Shown piece by piece: positions 17,421 to 26,369 of a DNA stretch of 64,000 nt. Positions within the stretch are counted from its first letter, which is position 1, and each line of letters starts with the position of its first letter. Origin of the DNA: CALFVT01 sp039989855 (GTDB lineage: Bacteria; Pseudomonadota; Alphaproteobacteria; Caulobacterales; Maricaulaceae); NCBI GenBank assembly GCA_039989855.1, contig JBDXGZ010000024.1:1-64000 (forward strand), given 5' to 3'. The translations under genes were made by a program, and so were the position numbers. The notes beneath the pieces were generated by a model. The model ran no database searches. It had not been told where the DNA came from and was given only the letters and a program-made list of their open reading frames with translations.

Positions 17421-18428
17421 CTAAGCTTGCTCATGTTTTAAATCACGCGACAGGAGCGCCCTTAACGCTGTCGGAATATCAATCTTGCCCGATAAAATAT
17501 CGGCCATGGCCGTACTAATCGGCATATCAATTCCCACAGATTGGGAGAGCGCTTTCAGGGCAGGTGCTGTCGCCACGCCTTCTGTGACGGCGGCGCGCGC
17601 GGACATAATATCATCGAGGCTTTCCCCGCGCCCCAGAGCCAGACCGCAGGACATATTACGCGATTGTTCTGAAGAACATGTCAGCACAAGATCACCAAGG
17701 CCGCACAGGCCAGCGAGCGTGTTTTCATCGGCCTCTAAGGCTCTCCCTAAACGGCGCATCTCGGCAAAACCTCTGGCAATGATCGCCGCGTGAGCGGATC
17801 GCCCCAAACCCAAGCCTAAAACAAGGCCGCAAGCTATGGCGAGGACATTTTTTACTGCTCCGCCAATTTCTGCACCTAACACATCTTCCGCGAGGTAAGG
17901 TCGAAAATGCGGAGTTGCAATCATATCTGCAAGGGCTTTGCCAATCGCCGTATCTTCGCACGCGAGTGTGACAGCAGTCGGTAATCCTTTGGCCACATCA
18001 ATGGCAAAGCTCGGGCCGGATAAAACGGCGGGTTCTACATTCGGCGCAATCTCTTTAAGGACATCGCTCATAAATTTTTGGGTGGAGATTTCAATGCCTT
18101 TTGAACAGAGCATCACGGGCGTGCCTAGGGCTAACTCTTTGACGAGCGGCGCGAGGGTCGCGCGCATGTGTTGGGCGGGTGTGACCGACAAGAGCGCGTC
18201 GCATGTGCTGAGCTCCATAAGGTGAGACGTGGCTTTAACCTTAGGAGAAAGCGGAACCTCGGGGAGATATAATTTATTCTCATGGCTGTTGTTAATTGCG
18301 TCCACGCAGTCTGTTTCAAATCCCCAAAGGGTAACGTCACGTCCAGCCATAGCGAGGGTTTGCGCGAGGGCGGTTCCCCATGCGCCTGCGCCGATGACAC
18401 CGATATTTTGGTAAGCTTTGTTGGTCAT
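17421..18428 (-). CDS. gpsA: NAD(P)H-dependent glycerol-3-phosphate dehydrogenase
   Basis: Reduces dihydroxyacetone phosphate to sn-glycerol-3-phosphate for phospholipid synthesis. The 335-residue protein has the Rossmann motif GVIGAGAWGTALAQ (about 9-22), SGPSFAIDVAKGLPT (about 145) and the catalytic-domain segment EIGGAVKNVLAIACG (about 190-205). It overlaps tsaD by four bases (ATGA), a conserved alphaproteobacterial pairing. Confidence 0.97.
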   Translation of the reverse strand: MTNKAYQNIGVIGAGAWGTALAQTLAMAGRDVTLWGFETDCVDAINNSHENKLYLPEVPLSPKVKATSHLMELSTCDALLSVTPAQHMRATLAPLVKELALGTPVMLCSKGIEISTQKFMSDVLKEIAPNVEPAVLSGPSFAIDVAKGLPTAVTLACEDTAIGKALADMIATPHFRPYLAEDVLGAEIGGAVKNVLAIACGLVLGLGLGRSAHAAIIARGFAEMRRLGRALEADENTLAGLCGLGDLVLTCSSEQSRNMSCGLALGRGESLDDIMSARAAVTEGVATAPALKALSQSVGIDMPISTAMADILSGKIDIPTALRALLSRDLKHEQA

Positions 18429-19573
18429 GACTTTGGCCCTTTTTTACCGAATCCACTGGCGGGATTGCGCGCGGCGCTTTGTTCGTCGAGCGGCCACCGT
18501 GGACGCGCGCCCAAATTCAAATTCTGATTTAGATTATCGCCCATCTCTTCACCCGATGTAAAATGGGTTAATCCAGCCAAGGCAATCATCGCCGCATTAT
18601 CCGTGCAATATTTCAGCGGCGGGGCGAGGAACGTCAAAGAATGGCGCTCAGATAAATCAATCAAGGTTTCGCGAATTTTCTGATTAGCCGCCACGCCGCC
18701 TGCGACGACGAAATAAGGCCTATCCACATCGGGGTGAGCCTGCTTGAAAAGTTTTATCGCGCGTTTGCAGCGGTCGAGAAATGTCTCGCAAACGGCCTGC
18801 TGAAAGCTTGCGGCGATATTAGCTTGCGTTTGCGGTGTTTTATCACTGGCATCAAAGGCGCGGGCGACGGCTGTTTTCAGCCCTGCAAAAGAAAAGTCTG
18901 CGTGAGGTTTGCCTTTAAAAGGGCGCGGGAATTGATAGGCTTTGGGGTCGCCGTTCTTAGCCAGCTTTTCGACACGCGGCCCGCCTGGGAAGCCAAGCCC
19001 CATATGCTTGGCCGTTTTATCAAATGCTTCGCCTGCGGCGTCGTCGACAGTGCTGCCAAGGCGGTGGTAATCTCCAAGGCCGTTGACGGAAATTAACTGT
19101 GTGTGCCCCCCCGAAATCAAGAGGAGTAAATAAGGAAAGGGGCAGGGGGCTGCGAGACGCGGAGAGAGCGCATGACCCTCGAGGTGATTTATTCCCATAA
19201 AAGGAACGCCTAGCGATAGAGCCAAGCCCTTACCCGCCATGAGGCCTGTGATAACGCCGCCCATGAGTCCGGGGCCAGCGGTGGCGGCAACGGCGCTAAT
19301 GTCAGTGTAATCCACACCCGCGCTTTCAACGGCGCGTTTAATAATGCCGTCAATCTTTTGCATATGGGCGCGGGCGGCGATTTCAGGAACTACCCCGCCG
19401 TAGGGCGCATGGGCTTCATCTTGGGAGGCAATGATGGATGATAAAATTTTGACGTCACCACCAGAACCATAAGTAACCAGAGAGGCCGCCGTTTCATCAC
19501 AGCTTGACTCAATGCCGAGAATGATCGGCGCGTCATCAGTGGTTTCACTCATTTTAGCGGCACTCTTTGCCAT
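18425..19573 (-). CDS. tsaD: tRNA N6-adenosine threonylcarbamoyltransferase TsaD
   Basis: Forms the t6A modification at position 37 of ANN-decoding tRNAs together with TsaB and TsaE. It has GIESSCDETAAS at the N-terminus, the metal ligands in HLEGHALSPRL and the nucleotide-binding LISGGHTQL. I chose the start MAKSAAKMSET because GAGGA stands nine to ten bases upstream; a further upstream start would add 20 non-conserved residues, and MSETT seven residues later is an alternative. The product is 382 residues, slightly long because of a tail after the catalytic core. It is divergent from hemC. Confidence 0.95.
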   Translation of the reverse strand: MAKSAAKMSETTDDAPIILGIESSCDETAASLVTYGSGGDVKILSSIIASQDEAHAPYGGVVPEIAARAHMQKIDGIIKRAVESAGVDYTDISAVAATAGPGLMGGVITGLMAGKGLALSLGVPFMGINHLEGHALSPRLAAPCPFPYLLLLISGGHTQLISVNGLGDYHRLGSTVDDAAGEAFDKTAKHMGLGFPGGPRVEKLAKNGDPKAYQFPRPFKGKPHADFSFAGLKTAVARAFDASDKTPQTQANIAASFQQAVCETFLDRCKRAIKLFKQAHPDVDRPYFVVAGGVAANQKIRETLIDLSERHSLTFLAPPLKYCTDNAAMIALAGLTHFTSGEEMGDNLNQNLNLGARPRWPLDEQSAARNPASGFGKKGPKS

Positions 19574-19668
19574 AGATGATTGTCCTCGTGTCTTGACCCA
19601 GCTCCTTGGCCTCACATATAGGGGGGGAAACAATAAATGGATAGGGCCAAGCGCCCTTTAATTAACCT

Positions 19669-20613
19669 ATGACCCGACCTTTAATCATTGGAACCCGTGG
19701 TTCACCTTTGGCACTTTGGCAAGCGCGGTGGGTACAATCTCTTTTGGCCGCAGGTCATGAGGCGAATAAAGACCAATTATTTCCTATTAAAACCTTCACG
19801 ACGTCCGGAGATACGCTGAAAGGCGACCTGAAAGACTTTGGCGGTAAGGGACTTTTCACCAAGGAGTTAGAGCAGTCTCTGATCGACGGCGACATAGATA
19901 TGGCGGTTCATTCGATGAAAGATGTGCCGACACAATCTCAAGAGGGTCTATCTATTTCAACCATACTGCCCCGCGCTGATCACCGCGATGGGTTTATCTC
20001 TAAAAAATATGGCTCCATTGATGAGCTGCCCCAAGGGGCGCTTGTCGGGACGGCCTCTATTCGGCGCCGTGCCCAGTTGAGTGCGCTGCGGCCCGACGTG
20101 CGTTATACGTTGCTGCGCGGCAATGTAGGCACGCGTTTGGCCAAACTTGAGGCAGGTGTTTGCGACGCAACTTTCCTCGCCTGTGCAGGACTAAAGCGCT
20201 TGGGCCAAGGGGAACTGATTACCGAAACAATCGACGTTGATCGTATGTTAAACGCTCCCGCTCAAGGGGCTGTAGGCGTTGAAACGCGTGTAGATAATGG
20301 GAGCGCGAAAGCGGCGCTAGCGGCTTTGCATGACTATAAGACTGCGATTGCTGTCTTTGCAGAGCGAGGGTTTCTTGAAGGACTTGACGGTTCCTGCCGC
20401 ACACCGATTGCGGCCTTGGCAGAGATACGCGGCGAGGAATTATTTATGCGCGGGGAAGTCCTGTCACTCTCAGGTGCGAAAAAATATACGGCAAGTCTTA
20501 CAAGGCCAGTCCAAGACATGGCGGCAGCACGGCTTATGGGACTTGAGATGGCGAAAGACATTCGGGCACAAGTCGGGGATTTAGATAGCCTGTTTAATGA
20601 AGGTGATAGCTAA
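19669..20613 (+). CDS. hemC: porphobilinogen deaminase (hydroxymethylbilane synthase)
   Basis: Condenses four porphobilinogens into hydroxymethylbilane for haem synthesis. The 314-residue protein has GTRGSPLALWQA (8-19), the substrate-binding GDTLKGDLKDFGGKGLFTKE (about 47-66), DMAVHSMKDVPT (about 81) and the cysteine that holds the dipyrromethane cofactor in LDGSCRTPIAA (about 239-249). It is followed after three bases by hemD, the next enzyme of the pathway. Confidence 0.97.
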   Translation: MTRPLIIGTRGSPLALWQARWVQSLLAAGHEANKDQLFPIKTFTTSGDTLKGDLKDFGGKGLFTKELEQSLIDGDIDMAVHSMKDVPTQSQEGLSISTILPRADHRDGFISKKYGSIDELPQGALVGTASIRRRAQLSALRPDVRYTLLRGNVGTRLAKLEAGVCDATFLACAGLKRLGQGELITETIDVDRMLNAPAQGAVGVETRVDNGSAKAALAALHDYKTAIAVFAERGFLEGLDGSCRTPIAALAEIRGEELFMRGEVLSLSGAKKYTASLTRPVQDMAAARLMGLEMAKDIRAQVGDLDSLFNEGDS

Positions 20614-20616
20614 TCC

Positions 20617-21288
20617 ATGCCGCGCCTTTGGCTCACACGAACTCAACCTTTTGCTGATGAGAGCGCGGCGCGCCTTCGCAGCATGGGACATGAGGTCTGT
20701 GTCGCGCCTCTGATAGAGACGATCGAGCGGCTGCTTACATCTCGTTTGCCTGGGCCTGAAGCTGTGTTGATTTTCACCTCCCGCAAAGCGGTTGCTGTTT
20801 TTACTCGGCTCATATCAGGGCGAGACTGGGAGTGTATTTGTGTGGGTGACGCGACGGCGGAGGCCGCGCGAACTGCGGGGTTTGAACACGTCCATTCCGC
20901 GCAGGGCGATGCGAGCGATGTGGTCGCGTGGGTTCAGAAAAACACACCGATTGAGCGGCCACTTTATCATGCTTCAAGTGCCCACCCGCGCGGCGAGATT
21001 ATAGAGCGCTTACAAAATGCAGGATTTCAAAAGGCTCACCGTGAGATTTTTTATGAAACTAAAATGATCATGGGCGACCCGCGAAACGAACCGCGCGCAG
21101 ATGACATTATTTTGCTCTATTCGCCTATGGCGGCGGCGGCGCTTGTGTCCTTGGATATTGACCTGCAGGAGATGGAGACCATATCTATGAGCTCTGCCGT
21201 AAACGCCGCCTTAGGCTCGGCCCTGTGTAAAGAGCGGCGCATTGCTGATAAACCCACGGAAAATTCACTTTTCACTCAGCTTCCATAG
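20617..21288 (+). CDS. hemD: uroporphyrinogen-III synthase
   Basis: Closes hydroxymethylbilane to uroporphyrinogen III. HemD is poorly conserved; this 223-residue protein starts LWLTRTQPFADESAARLRSM, with the usual RTQP/A opening of the family, and has VLIFTSRKAVAVF and ILLYSPMAAAAL at the positions where HemD proteins carry FTS and FSP-type motifs. The assignment is strongly supported by its place directly after hemC and before the mitofilin gene. Confidence 0.9.
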   Translation: MPRLWLTRTQPFADESAARLRSMGHEVCVAPLIETIERLLTSRLPGPEAVLIFTSRKAVAVFTRLISGRDWECICVGDATAEAARTAGFEHVHSAQGDASDVVAWVQKNTPIERPLYHASSAHPRGEIIERLQNAGFQKAHREIFYETKMIMGDPRNEPRADDIILLYSPMAAAALVSLDIDLQEMETISMSSAVNAALGSALCKERRIADKPTENSLFTQLP

Positions 21289-21314
21289 GCTATGATACCA
21301 GCAAGGAGACCTAA

Positions 21315-22199
21315 ATGTCTGGTGATGATGAAAAAGTAGAGGCTGAAACAGTCGATCCTGCGAGTGACGCGTCTGAAGATGATATGCTTGAGGTGGACGT
21401 TGAGACGACGCGAAAGCCTCGGTTTATAACAGGCCTATTAGGCCTTGCTGGAGGGCTTATCATTGCGCTCGGCGCTGGGAGCGTTGGCGGATTTGCCGCC
21501 CATGAATATTTCAAGTCACCCCCGACTGATATTGATCTTTTAGAGATTGAGGCGAAAATTTCAAAGCTTGAAACACGCGTTTCGGCGCAGGCTAAAAAGG
21601 ACGCGCAACTCGAGGCGCATGTCCAAAAGGTGAGTAAAGGTTTAAATCAGGACTTAAAAAAATTCGAAAAGAAATGGTCACAAGACCTATCAACGCTTGA
21701 AGGCCTCGCGGAGAGTAGGCCTGTGGAAATCGAGACAGGCGTAACGCACGCTGATACAGGTTCAGATACCGATACAGATGATGGGGTCACGCAAACGGTC
21801 GATATTCGTCCCGAAATGCTCAAAGTTATTGCGGATATACGACGTGACCTTGGACAAAATATAAGCGATATTACCGCACGGGTTGAAACCTTAGAGACAG
21901 CCCATGATGAGGCAGAAGTGAAGCCTAGTGAGGCGGTCATACACTTCCCGATGGAGAGCTTTAAAGCGACCCTTGAAGGTGACGCAATTCCCGTTGAGGC
22001 CAATAGTAAATTGGGCAAGTTCTTGAAGAAACATGTTTCAGTTAGCCGCACGGGGCATGCTGACGCGGTGGGTCTGTTACAACGAATAGAGCAGGCGGCT
22101 CACGCGGGTGATTGGGACGCTGCGGTGAGTTTTTCACGTGACCTCCCCCCTGAGGCGCGCAGCCCTGTTGAAGAATGGATTGCAGCGACGCGTCGCTAA
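21315..22199 (+). CDS. mitofilin-domain (Mic60-like) inner-membrane protein
   Basis: A 294-residue protein with an acidic cytoplasmic N-terminus (1-35), one hydrophobic helix rich in Gly/Ala (about 38-58), a coiled-coil periplasmic region (about 75-215) and a C-terminal helical module (about 220-294) ending PVEEWIAATRR. This layout and the position between hemD and hemY are those of the alphaproteobacterial ancestor of mitochondrial Mic60, which shapes intracytoplasmic or envelope membranes. The Shine-Dalgarno AAGGAG stands before the ATG. Confidence 0.85.
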   Translation: MSGDDEKVEAETVDPASDASEDDMLEVDVETTRKPRFITGLLGLAGGLIIALGAGSVGGFAAHEYFKSPPTDIDLLEIEAKISKLETRVSAQAKKDAQLEAHVQKVSKGLNQDLKKFEKKWSQDLSTLEGLAESRPVEIETGVTHADTGSDTDTDDGVTQTVDIRPEMLKVIADIRRDLGQNISDITARVETLETAHDEAEVKPSEAVIHFPMESFKATLEGDAIPVEANSKLGKFLKKHVSVSRTGHADAVGLLQRIEQAAHAGDWDAAVSFSRDLPPEARSPVEEWIAATRR

Positions 22200-22242
22200 C
22201 CCTATATCATAATTAAAATTTGCCACCTAACGGCAGGCTTAA

Positions 22243-23781
22243 ATGCGAAAGCGAGACTATCACATGATGAAATATGTTATTGCCGTATTGGTTTTTGTCG
22301 CGGCTCTCGCTGGGATGTTGCTTTATATTGGTGAAGACCCTAGCTTAACGATTAAATCTGTCGGGGCTGTTGGTGGCTTGAAATCGAAATTGAATTTCGA
22401 GGGTCAGTTTAGCTGGCAAGCAATCATTGTTATCGGCACGCTTTGCACCATCGTCATGCTTGTGTTCTGGTCTTTTTTAACGTGGTTGTGGGGTTTGCCG
22501 AACCGCTTGAAAACGGGCCAAGGCCTACGGCGCGGCGCACGGGCTATTGACGCGGTGGAAGAGGCTCTGCTCGCTGGTGCTGAAGGGGACGCGGATAAGG
22601 CGCGCAAGAAGGCAGCAAAAGCGCAGGCTTTGATTAAAAGTCCAACCTTAGGTCATTTGATTAGTGCGCAAACAGCGGAAAGTGCTGATGACTTTGATGG
22701 GGCCGTGACCCATTATACGCAGCTATTGAAAAACCCACGGACAAAGGCTATCGCCGAAAAAGGCCTTGTTCGCCTGTCAATGGCAGGTGGTAACCTTGAA
22801 GAGGTTGTCACGCGTGCCAGTCAGGCGTTCACCCAAGATAAGCCAGCAAAGTGGGCGTTTGATCCGTTGTTTCGCGCTCGAGTGATGAACGGTGACTGGC
22901 AAGACGCGATTGATGTTCTATCTACGGCTGTTAAGCGCGGCCTAATTGATAAGGCCACCGCGCGTCGCCGCCGTGCGGTCTTGATGACGGCCGAAGCGCA
23001 ACGGATGATGCGTGTGGAAGACACAAATGATAGCGGCATCGCCGCGACAATGCGCGATATGGCGATGACTGTTGCAGGTGAAAGCCCTGATTTTGCCCCT
23101 GGTGTCGCTCTGGCGGCTCAGATTTTATCTGACCTTAAAGAGGTTAAACCCGCCGCGAAATTGATCGAAAAGGCATGGGCCAAATCACCCCATCCAGCCT
23201 TATCTTTGGCCTACCGTGATCTATACGGCGAAGCCTCAGGGCGCGAGCGTGCAAAGCGTTACGCGACCTTGATTAAGCAAAATCCTGATCACCGCGAAAC
23301 AACGATCTTGCAAGTTGAAGCCGCCCTAGACGGAGGTGATTTTGTTCAGGCATGGTCGCTTTTAAATCCGCTGGTTAGTGATACCCCAACAGCGCGCCTC
23401 TGTGCTTTGGCCGCACGCGCCGAGGACGGTCTCTCGAACCCCGTCGACGCCCGTATGTGGCTAGAGCGCGGCGTTAGTGCGCCTAGCGAAGCGGATTGGT
23501 CTGACCTTGACCCAGAAGGCAACGGCTTTGATTATACGGTGCGCGATTGGCAGCGTTTGGTCTTTACCTTCGGGGAAACGGGGGAGCTTATCCACCCGCG
23601 CTTAGAAGCAGGAGCCGCGCGTAAAATGCTGAAAGCAACGCCGCGCAAAGAGGAGACTGTGAAACCAACGCCCGCTAAAGAGGAAGAGGTTACTGCCACA
23701 GACGTTGAGACATCTATTGAACCTGATTTGGCCAATCGTTTGGACAGCTTATTAGATGGGTCTGATAAAAAGCCGACTTAA
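22243..23781 (+). CDS. hemY: HemY-like TPR membrane protein
   Basis: A 512-residue protein with two N-terminal hydrophobic helices (about 10-28 and 55-80) and a long helical tail of TPR-like repeats (about 95-440), followed by a charged, disordered C-terminus. It matches the HemY N-terminal domain family, which is usually encoded next to hemD; despite its name its exact part in haem synthesis is unsettled. A start at MMKYV a few codons later is possible. It converges on the cupin gene. Confidence 0.85.
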   Translation: MRKRDYHMMKYVIAVLVFVAALAGMLLYIGEDPSLTIKSVGAVGGLKSKLNFEGQFSWQAIIVIGTLCTIVMLVFWSFLTWLWGLPNRLKTGQGLRRGARAIDAVEEALLAGAEGDADKARKKAAKAQALIKSPTLGHLISAQTAESADDFDGAVTHYTQLLKNPRTKAIAEKGLVRLSMAGGNLEEVVTRASQAFTQDKPAKWAFDPLFRARVMNGDWQDAIDVLSTAVKRGLIDKATARRRRAVLMTAEAQRMMRVEDTNDSGIAATMRDMAMTVAGESPDFAPGVALAAQILSDLKEVKPAAKLIEKAWAKSPHPALSLAYRDLYGEASGRERAKRYATLIKQNPDHRETTILQVEAALDGGDFVQAWSLLNPLVSDTPTARLCALAARAEDGLSNPVDARMWLERGVSAPSEADWSDLDPEGNGFDYTVRDWQRLVFTFGETGELIHPRLEAGAARKMLKATPRKEETVKPTPAKEEEVTATDVETSIEPDLANRLDSLLDGSDKKPT

Positions 23782-23790
23782 GGGATTAAC

Positions 23791-24258
23791 TTATTTAATC
23801 GGCAGCCCATCTTTGCAAGTGAAGTGGCGAGCCATTGTCCCGTTGGATGTAACCTCAAGATCAATATCGGGATAGGTGACATCATCTATGTCAGGACGCC
23901 GTGAGCCAACCACGAGAAATGTGACCTCTTGATCTGATTTGTTCACAAGATGATGCGCGTTACCATCCCCTGCTTTATGGGCGAGCGCGTCACCTGCGTA
24001 GAGTAGTTGCTCTCCGTTATCATCAATCAATGTGGGCTGTCCTGTTAAAATATAACAGAACTCATCCTCTGAACTATGAACATGGCGTTGTGAGGCCCAA
24101 GAGCCTACGGGGAGGGTGACGAGATGGGCTCCGAACTGGGTTAAACCGCCCGCATCCCCCAAGCTCAGGACAGATCTATTCGCACAGGGCGCGTTATATT
24201 CCGGTGGGTAAGATGCGCCAATTTTTAACGGCGCATCCTTTGGGTCGATGAGGGGCAA
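23791..24258 (-). CDS. cupin-domain protein
   Basis: A 155-residue single-domain cupin. Metal-binding residues appear in QRHVHSSEDEFCYILTGQ (motif 1, two His and a Glu) and in the AHHLVN segment of motif 2. The enzyme activity, if any, cannot be told; many cupins of this size bind a small sugar or act as dioxygenases. It starts on the base next to the terC-like gene stop, so the two are co-transcribed. Confidence 0.8.
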   Translation of the reverse strand: MPLIDPKDAPLKIGASYPPEYNAPCANRSVLSLGDAGGLTQFGAHLVTLPVGSWASQRHVHSSEDEFCYILTGQPTLIDDNGEQLLYAGDALAHKAGDGNAHHLVNKSDQEVTFLVVGSRRPDIDDVTYPDIDLEVTSNGTMARHFTCKDGLPIK

Positions 24259-25134
24259 TTAGTGCCCCATATGCTTATCGACCGCGGCCATACCGCCTGC
24301 GGCTGTATCGGCGGATTTTATTTCCGCTTCGCGCTGCGCCCAGAGACGTTTCTGATATTTGTTCGATAAGATATCCGTGAAGACCAGGACAACGATCACG
24401 AGGTAGAAGGTCGATTTGCTCATGGCGTCGATCTTAAAGCCGAACAATTTCAAGTGCGCCAAATGCGCGCCTTCTGTGACGAGCAAAACGCCGACAAGGA
24501 AAAGAATAAACAGACCAAGAACTTGGTACATACGGTTCTTCTTAAGGAAGTCCGTCACCGCGTCAGCCAGTAAGATCATAGCAATCCCCGAAGCGATAAT
24601 CGCAATTACCATCAAGGGTACTTGGTAGGATACGGCTCCCGTGACTTCATCTTTCACGCTTGCGATAGCCATAGCAGACAGGATGGAATCGAAAGAGAAA
24701 ACAAGGTTCATCATTACAATTAATGCAATCGCTTTGCCGACACTGCGTTTGCCTGAGCCTTCACTATGTTCAATATGGTCAACCACCAACAGGTGATTAA
24801 TTTCTTTAATCGCCGTGTAGATAATGAAAGCGCCGCCAAAGAGCGTTACCAGTGATTGCATGGTAAATTCGCCGTGGATGATGTTTCCAATATGAAGGTT
24901 AAACAGTGGCTTTGCGAGCGCGCCGAAAAGGGCGACAATGACGAAGAGCAAGATAATCCGTAGAGCCACGGCAATACCGATGCCCCATTTACGGACTTTT
25001 TTAGCGTCTTGCGGGTCGCCGACTTTGTTACTCTCAATGGCAATATATAGCAGATTGTCGAAGCCGAGGACGGCTTGCAGCAATATAAGCATGAAAAGTG
25101 TGAATAGTGCTTCTAAGGTCAGTAATTCGGCCAT
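24259..25134 (-). CDS. TerC-family integral membrane protein
   Basis: A 291-residue protein with about eight to nine hydrophobic helices. Two acidic intramembrane motifs mark the TerC family: QAVLGFDNLLYIAI (about 20-33) and NLVFSFDSILSAMAI (about 142-156). Members export metal ions such as manganese, sometimes protecting secreted metalloproteins. I see no manganese riboswitch upstream. It is followed directly by the cupin gene. Confidence 0.88.
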   Translation of the reverse strand: MAELLTLEALFTLFMLILLQAVLGFDNLLYIAIESNKVGDPQDAKKVRKWGIGIAVALRIILLFVIVALFGALAKPLFNLHIGNIIHGEFTMQSLVTLFGGAFIIYTAIKEINHLLVVDHIEHSEGSGKRSVGKAIALIVMMNLVFSFDSILSAMAIASVKDEVTGAVSYQVPLMVIAIIASGIAMILLADAVTDFLKKNRMYQVLGLFILFLVGVLLVTEGAHLAHLKLFGFKIDAMSKSTFYLVIVVLVFTDILSNKYQKRLWAQREAEIKSADTAAGGMAAVDKHMGH

Positions 25135-25290
25135 AAGTCCCTCCGTAATTTTTTTCCTACATGCCGTTAAATAAGTGATTTGAAAAGGGGGAAGGCGCAG
25201 CTTTTGTTAAATTTACGCTTATCCCAGATGTGATAAAGTCTTATGACACCGCTTTCTACTTGCTTGGGGTGGGTTTTGGCGCTTATGTCA

Positions 25291-25305
25291 CTGTCAAAAT
25301 GACAG
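25291..25305. promoter_or_regulatory. perfect inverted repeat upstream of the SDR gene
   Basis: CTGTCA-aaa-TGACAG is a perfect six-base inverted repeat with a three-base spacer, 25 bases before the SDR start codon and near the likely promoter. Its form suits a dimeric repressor. No regulator is encoded next to it. Confidence 0.4.
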
Positions 25306-25330
25306 ATTATGTTTTGATAAGGATAAGATT

Positions 25331-26116
25331 ATGAAGCTTTCTTCTGATATTTCAGCCGTTGTGACAGGCGGGGCGTCGGGCCTTGGTGAAGCGACGGCTC
25401 GGCTCCTGGCGAGCAAAGGCGTTAAAGTCGGCATTTTCGATTTCAATAAAGAGCGCGGCGAAGCGGTTGCAGCAGAAATTGGCGCGGTCTTCGCCCATGT
25501 GAATGTCGCTGATAATGATATGGTCGACGCAGGGTTTGACTTTGTCCGAGCGGCTAACGGCCAAGAACGGATTATGGTCAATGCGGCGGGCATTGGTCTC
25601 GGCATGAAAACGGTGTCCCGTAAACGTGACACAGGCGAAATTCTCGCCCATGATATTGCCGCCTTTAAACGCGTCATTGATATTAACCTCTTTGGCTCTT
25701 TCCTCTGCGCGTCTAAATCAGCTGCAGGCATGATGGCGATTGAGCCAACGGAACCCGACGGAGAGCGCGGCGTGATTATCAACACCGCGTCAGTCGCGGC
25801 GCAGGACGGTCAAATCGGGCAACTTGCCTACGCGGCATCTAAGGGGGGTATTTTGTCGATGGCCCTGCCGATGGCCCGCGATTTGGCCCGGGAAGGCATC
25901 CGCGCCAATACAATTTTGCCAGGCTTCTTTGAAACGCCGATTTATGAGCAAATGAAACCCGAAGTGAAAGAGAACTTGCGTGCTCATGTGCAGTTCCCCA
26001 ACCGCTTTGGTACGCCGCTAGAGTTCGCAGAATTAGCAGAGTTCCTGATCACGCAAAGCTATATGAACGCCGAATATGTCCGAATGGACGCCGGCGCCAG
26101 AATGCCCCCGCGCTAG
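25331..26116 (+). CDS. short-chain dehydrogenase/reductase (3-hydroxyacyl-CoA dehydrogenase-like)
   Basis: A 261-residue classical SDR. It has the NAD-binding TGGASGLGEATA (12-23), the NAAG motif (84-87) and the catalytic Ser154, Tyr167 and Lys171 in the NTASVAAQDG...YAASK segment. The overall pattern, with AVVTGGASGLG and the late NTILPGFFETP, resembles type-2 3-hydroxyacyl-CoA dehydrogenases (HSD10-like), which oxidise short 3-hydroxyacyl-CoAs with NAD. The substrate is inferred from family only. A strong terminator follows. Confidence 0.85.
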   Translation: MKLSSDISAVVTGGASGLGEATARLLASKGVKVGIFDFNKERGEAVAAEIGAVFAHVNVADNDMVDAGFDFVRAANGQERIMVNAAGIGLGMKTVSRKRDTGEILAHDIAAFKRVIDINLFGSFLCASKSAAGMMAIEPTEPDGERGVIINTASVAAQDGQIGQLAYAASKGGILSMALPMARDLAREGIRANTILPGFFETPIYEQMKPEVKENLRAHVQFPNRFGTPLEFAELAEFLITQSYMNAEYVRMDAGARMPPR

Positions 26117-26143
26117 GCTTTAGATTTAGTTTTATGAAGAAAG

Positions 26144-26166
26144 CCCGCTTTAGAGCGGGTTTTTTA
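26144..26166 (+). terminator. rho-independent terminator after the SDR gene
   Basis: Stem CCCGCT (26144-26149) and AGCGGG (26154-26159) with loop TTAG, then seven T. It lies 28 bases after the SDR stop. Confidence 0.9.
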
Positions 26167-26284
26167 TTGGAGAGTTGACCCCTAAAGGGGGCATTAGAAA
26201 GCTATTTTGCAACCTGTTCAACGGCGGATATGAACACTTCAAGTAAGACGACATAGACATCGACAAAATCAAAGACATTTGAAC

Positions 26285-26320
26285 AAAAAAGACGTTCGAT
26301 CTCTGGAGAAATCAAACGTC
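26285..26320 (-). terminator. rho-independent terminator after acs
   Basis: On the minus strand two 14-base arms, GACGTTTGATTTCT and AGAGATCGAACGTC, pair almost fully (two G-T pairs) and are followed by six T. It lies about 50 bases beyond the acs stop. Confidence 0.9.
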
Positions 26321-26369
26321 AGTTAGAGGGAGAGCCTGAGTTTCGGCTCACATGAGTACATACTGAAGA

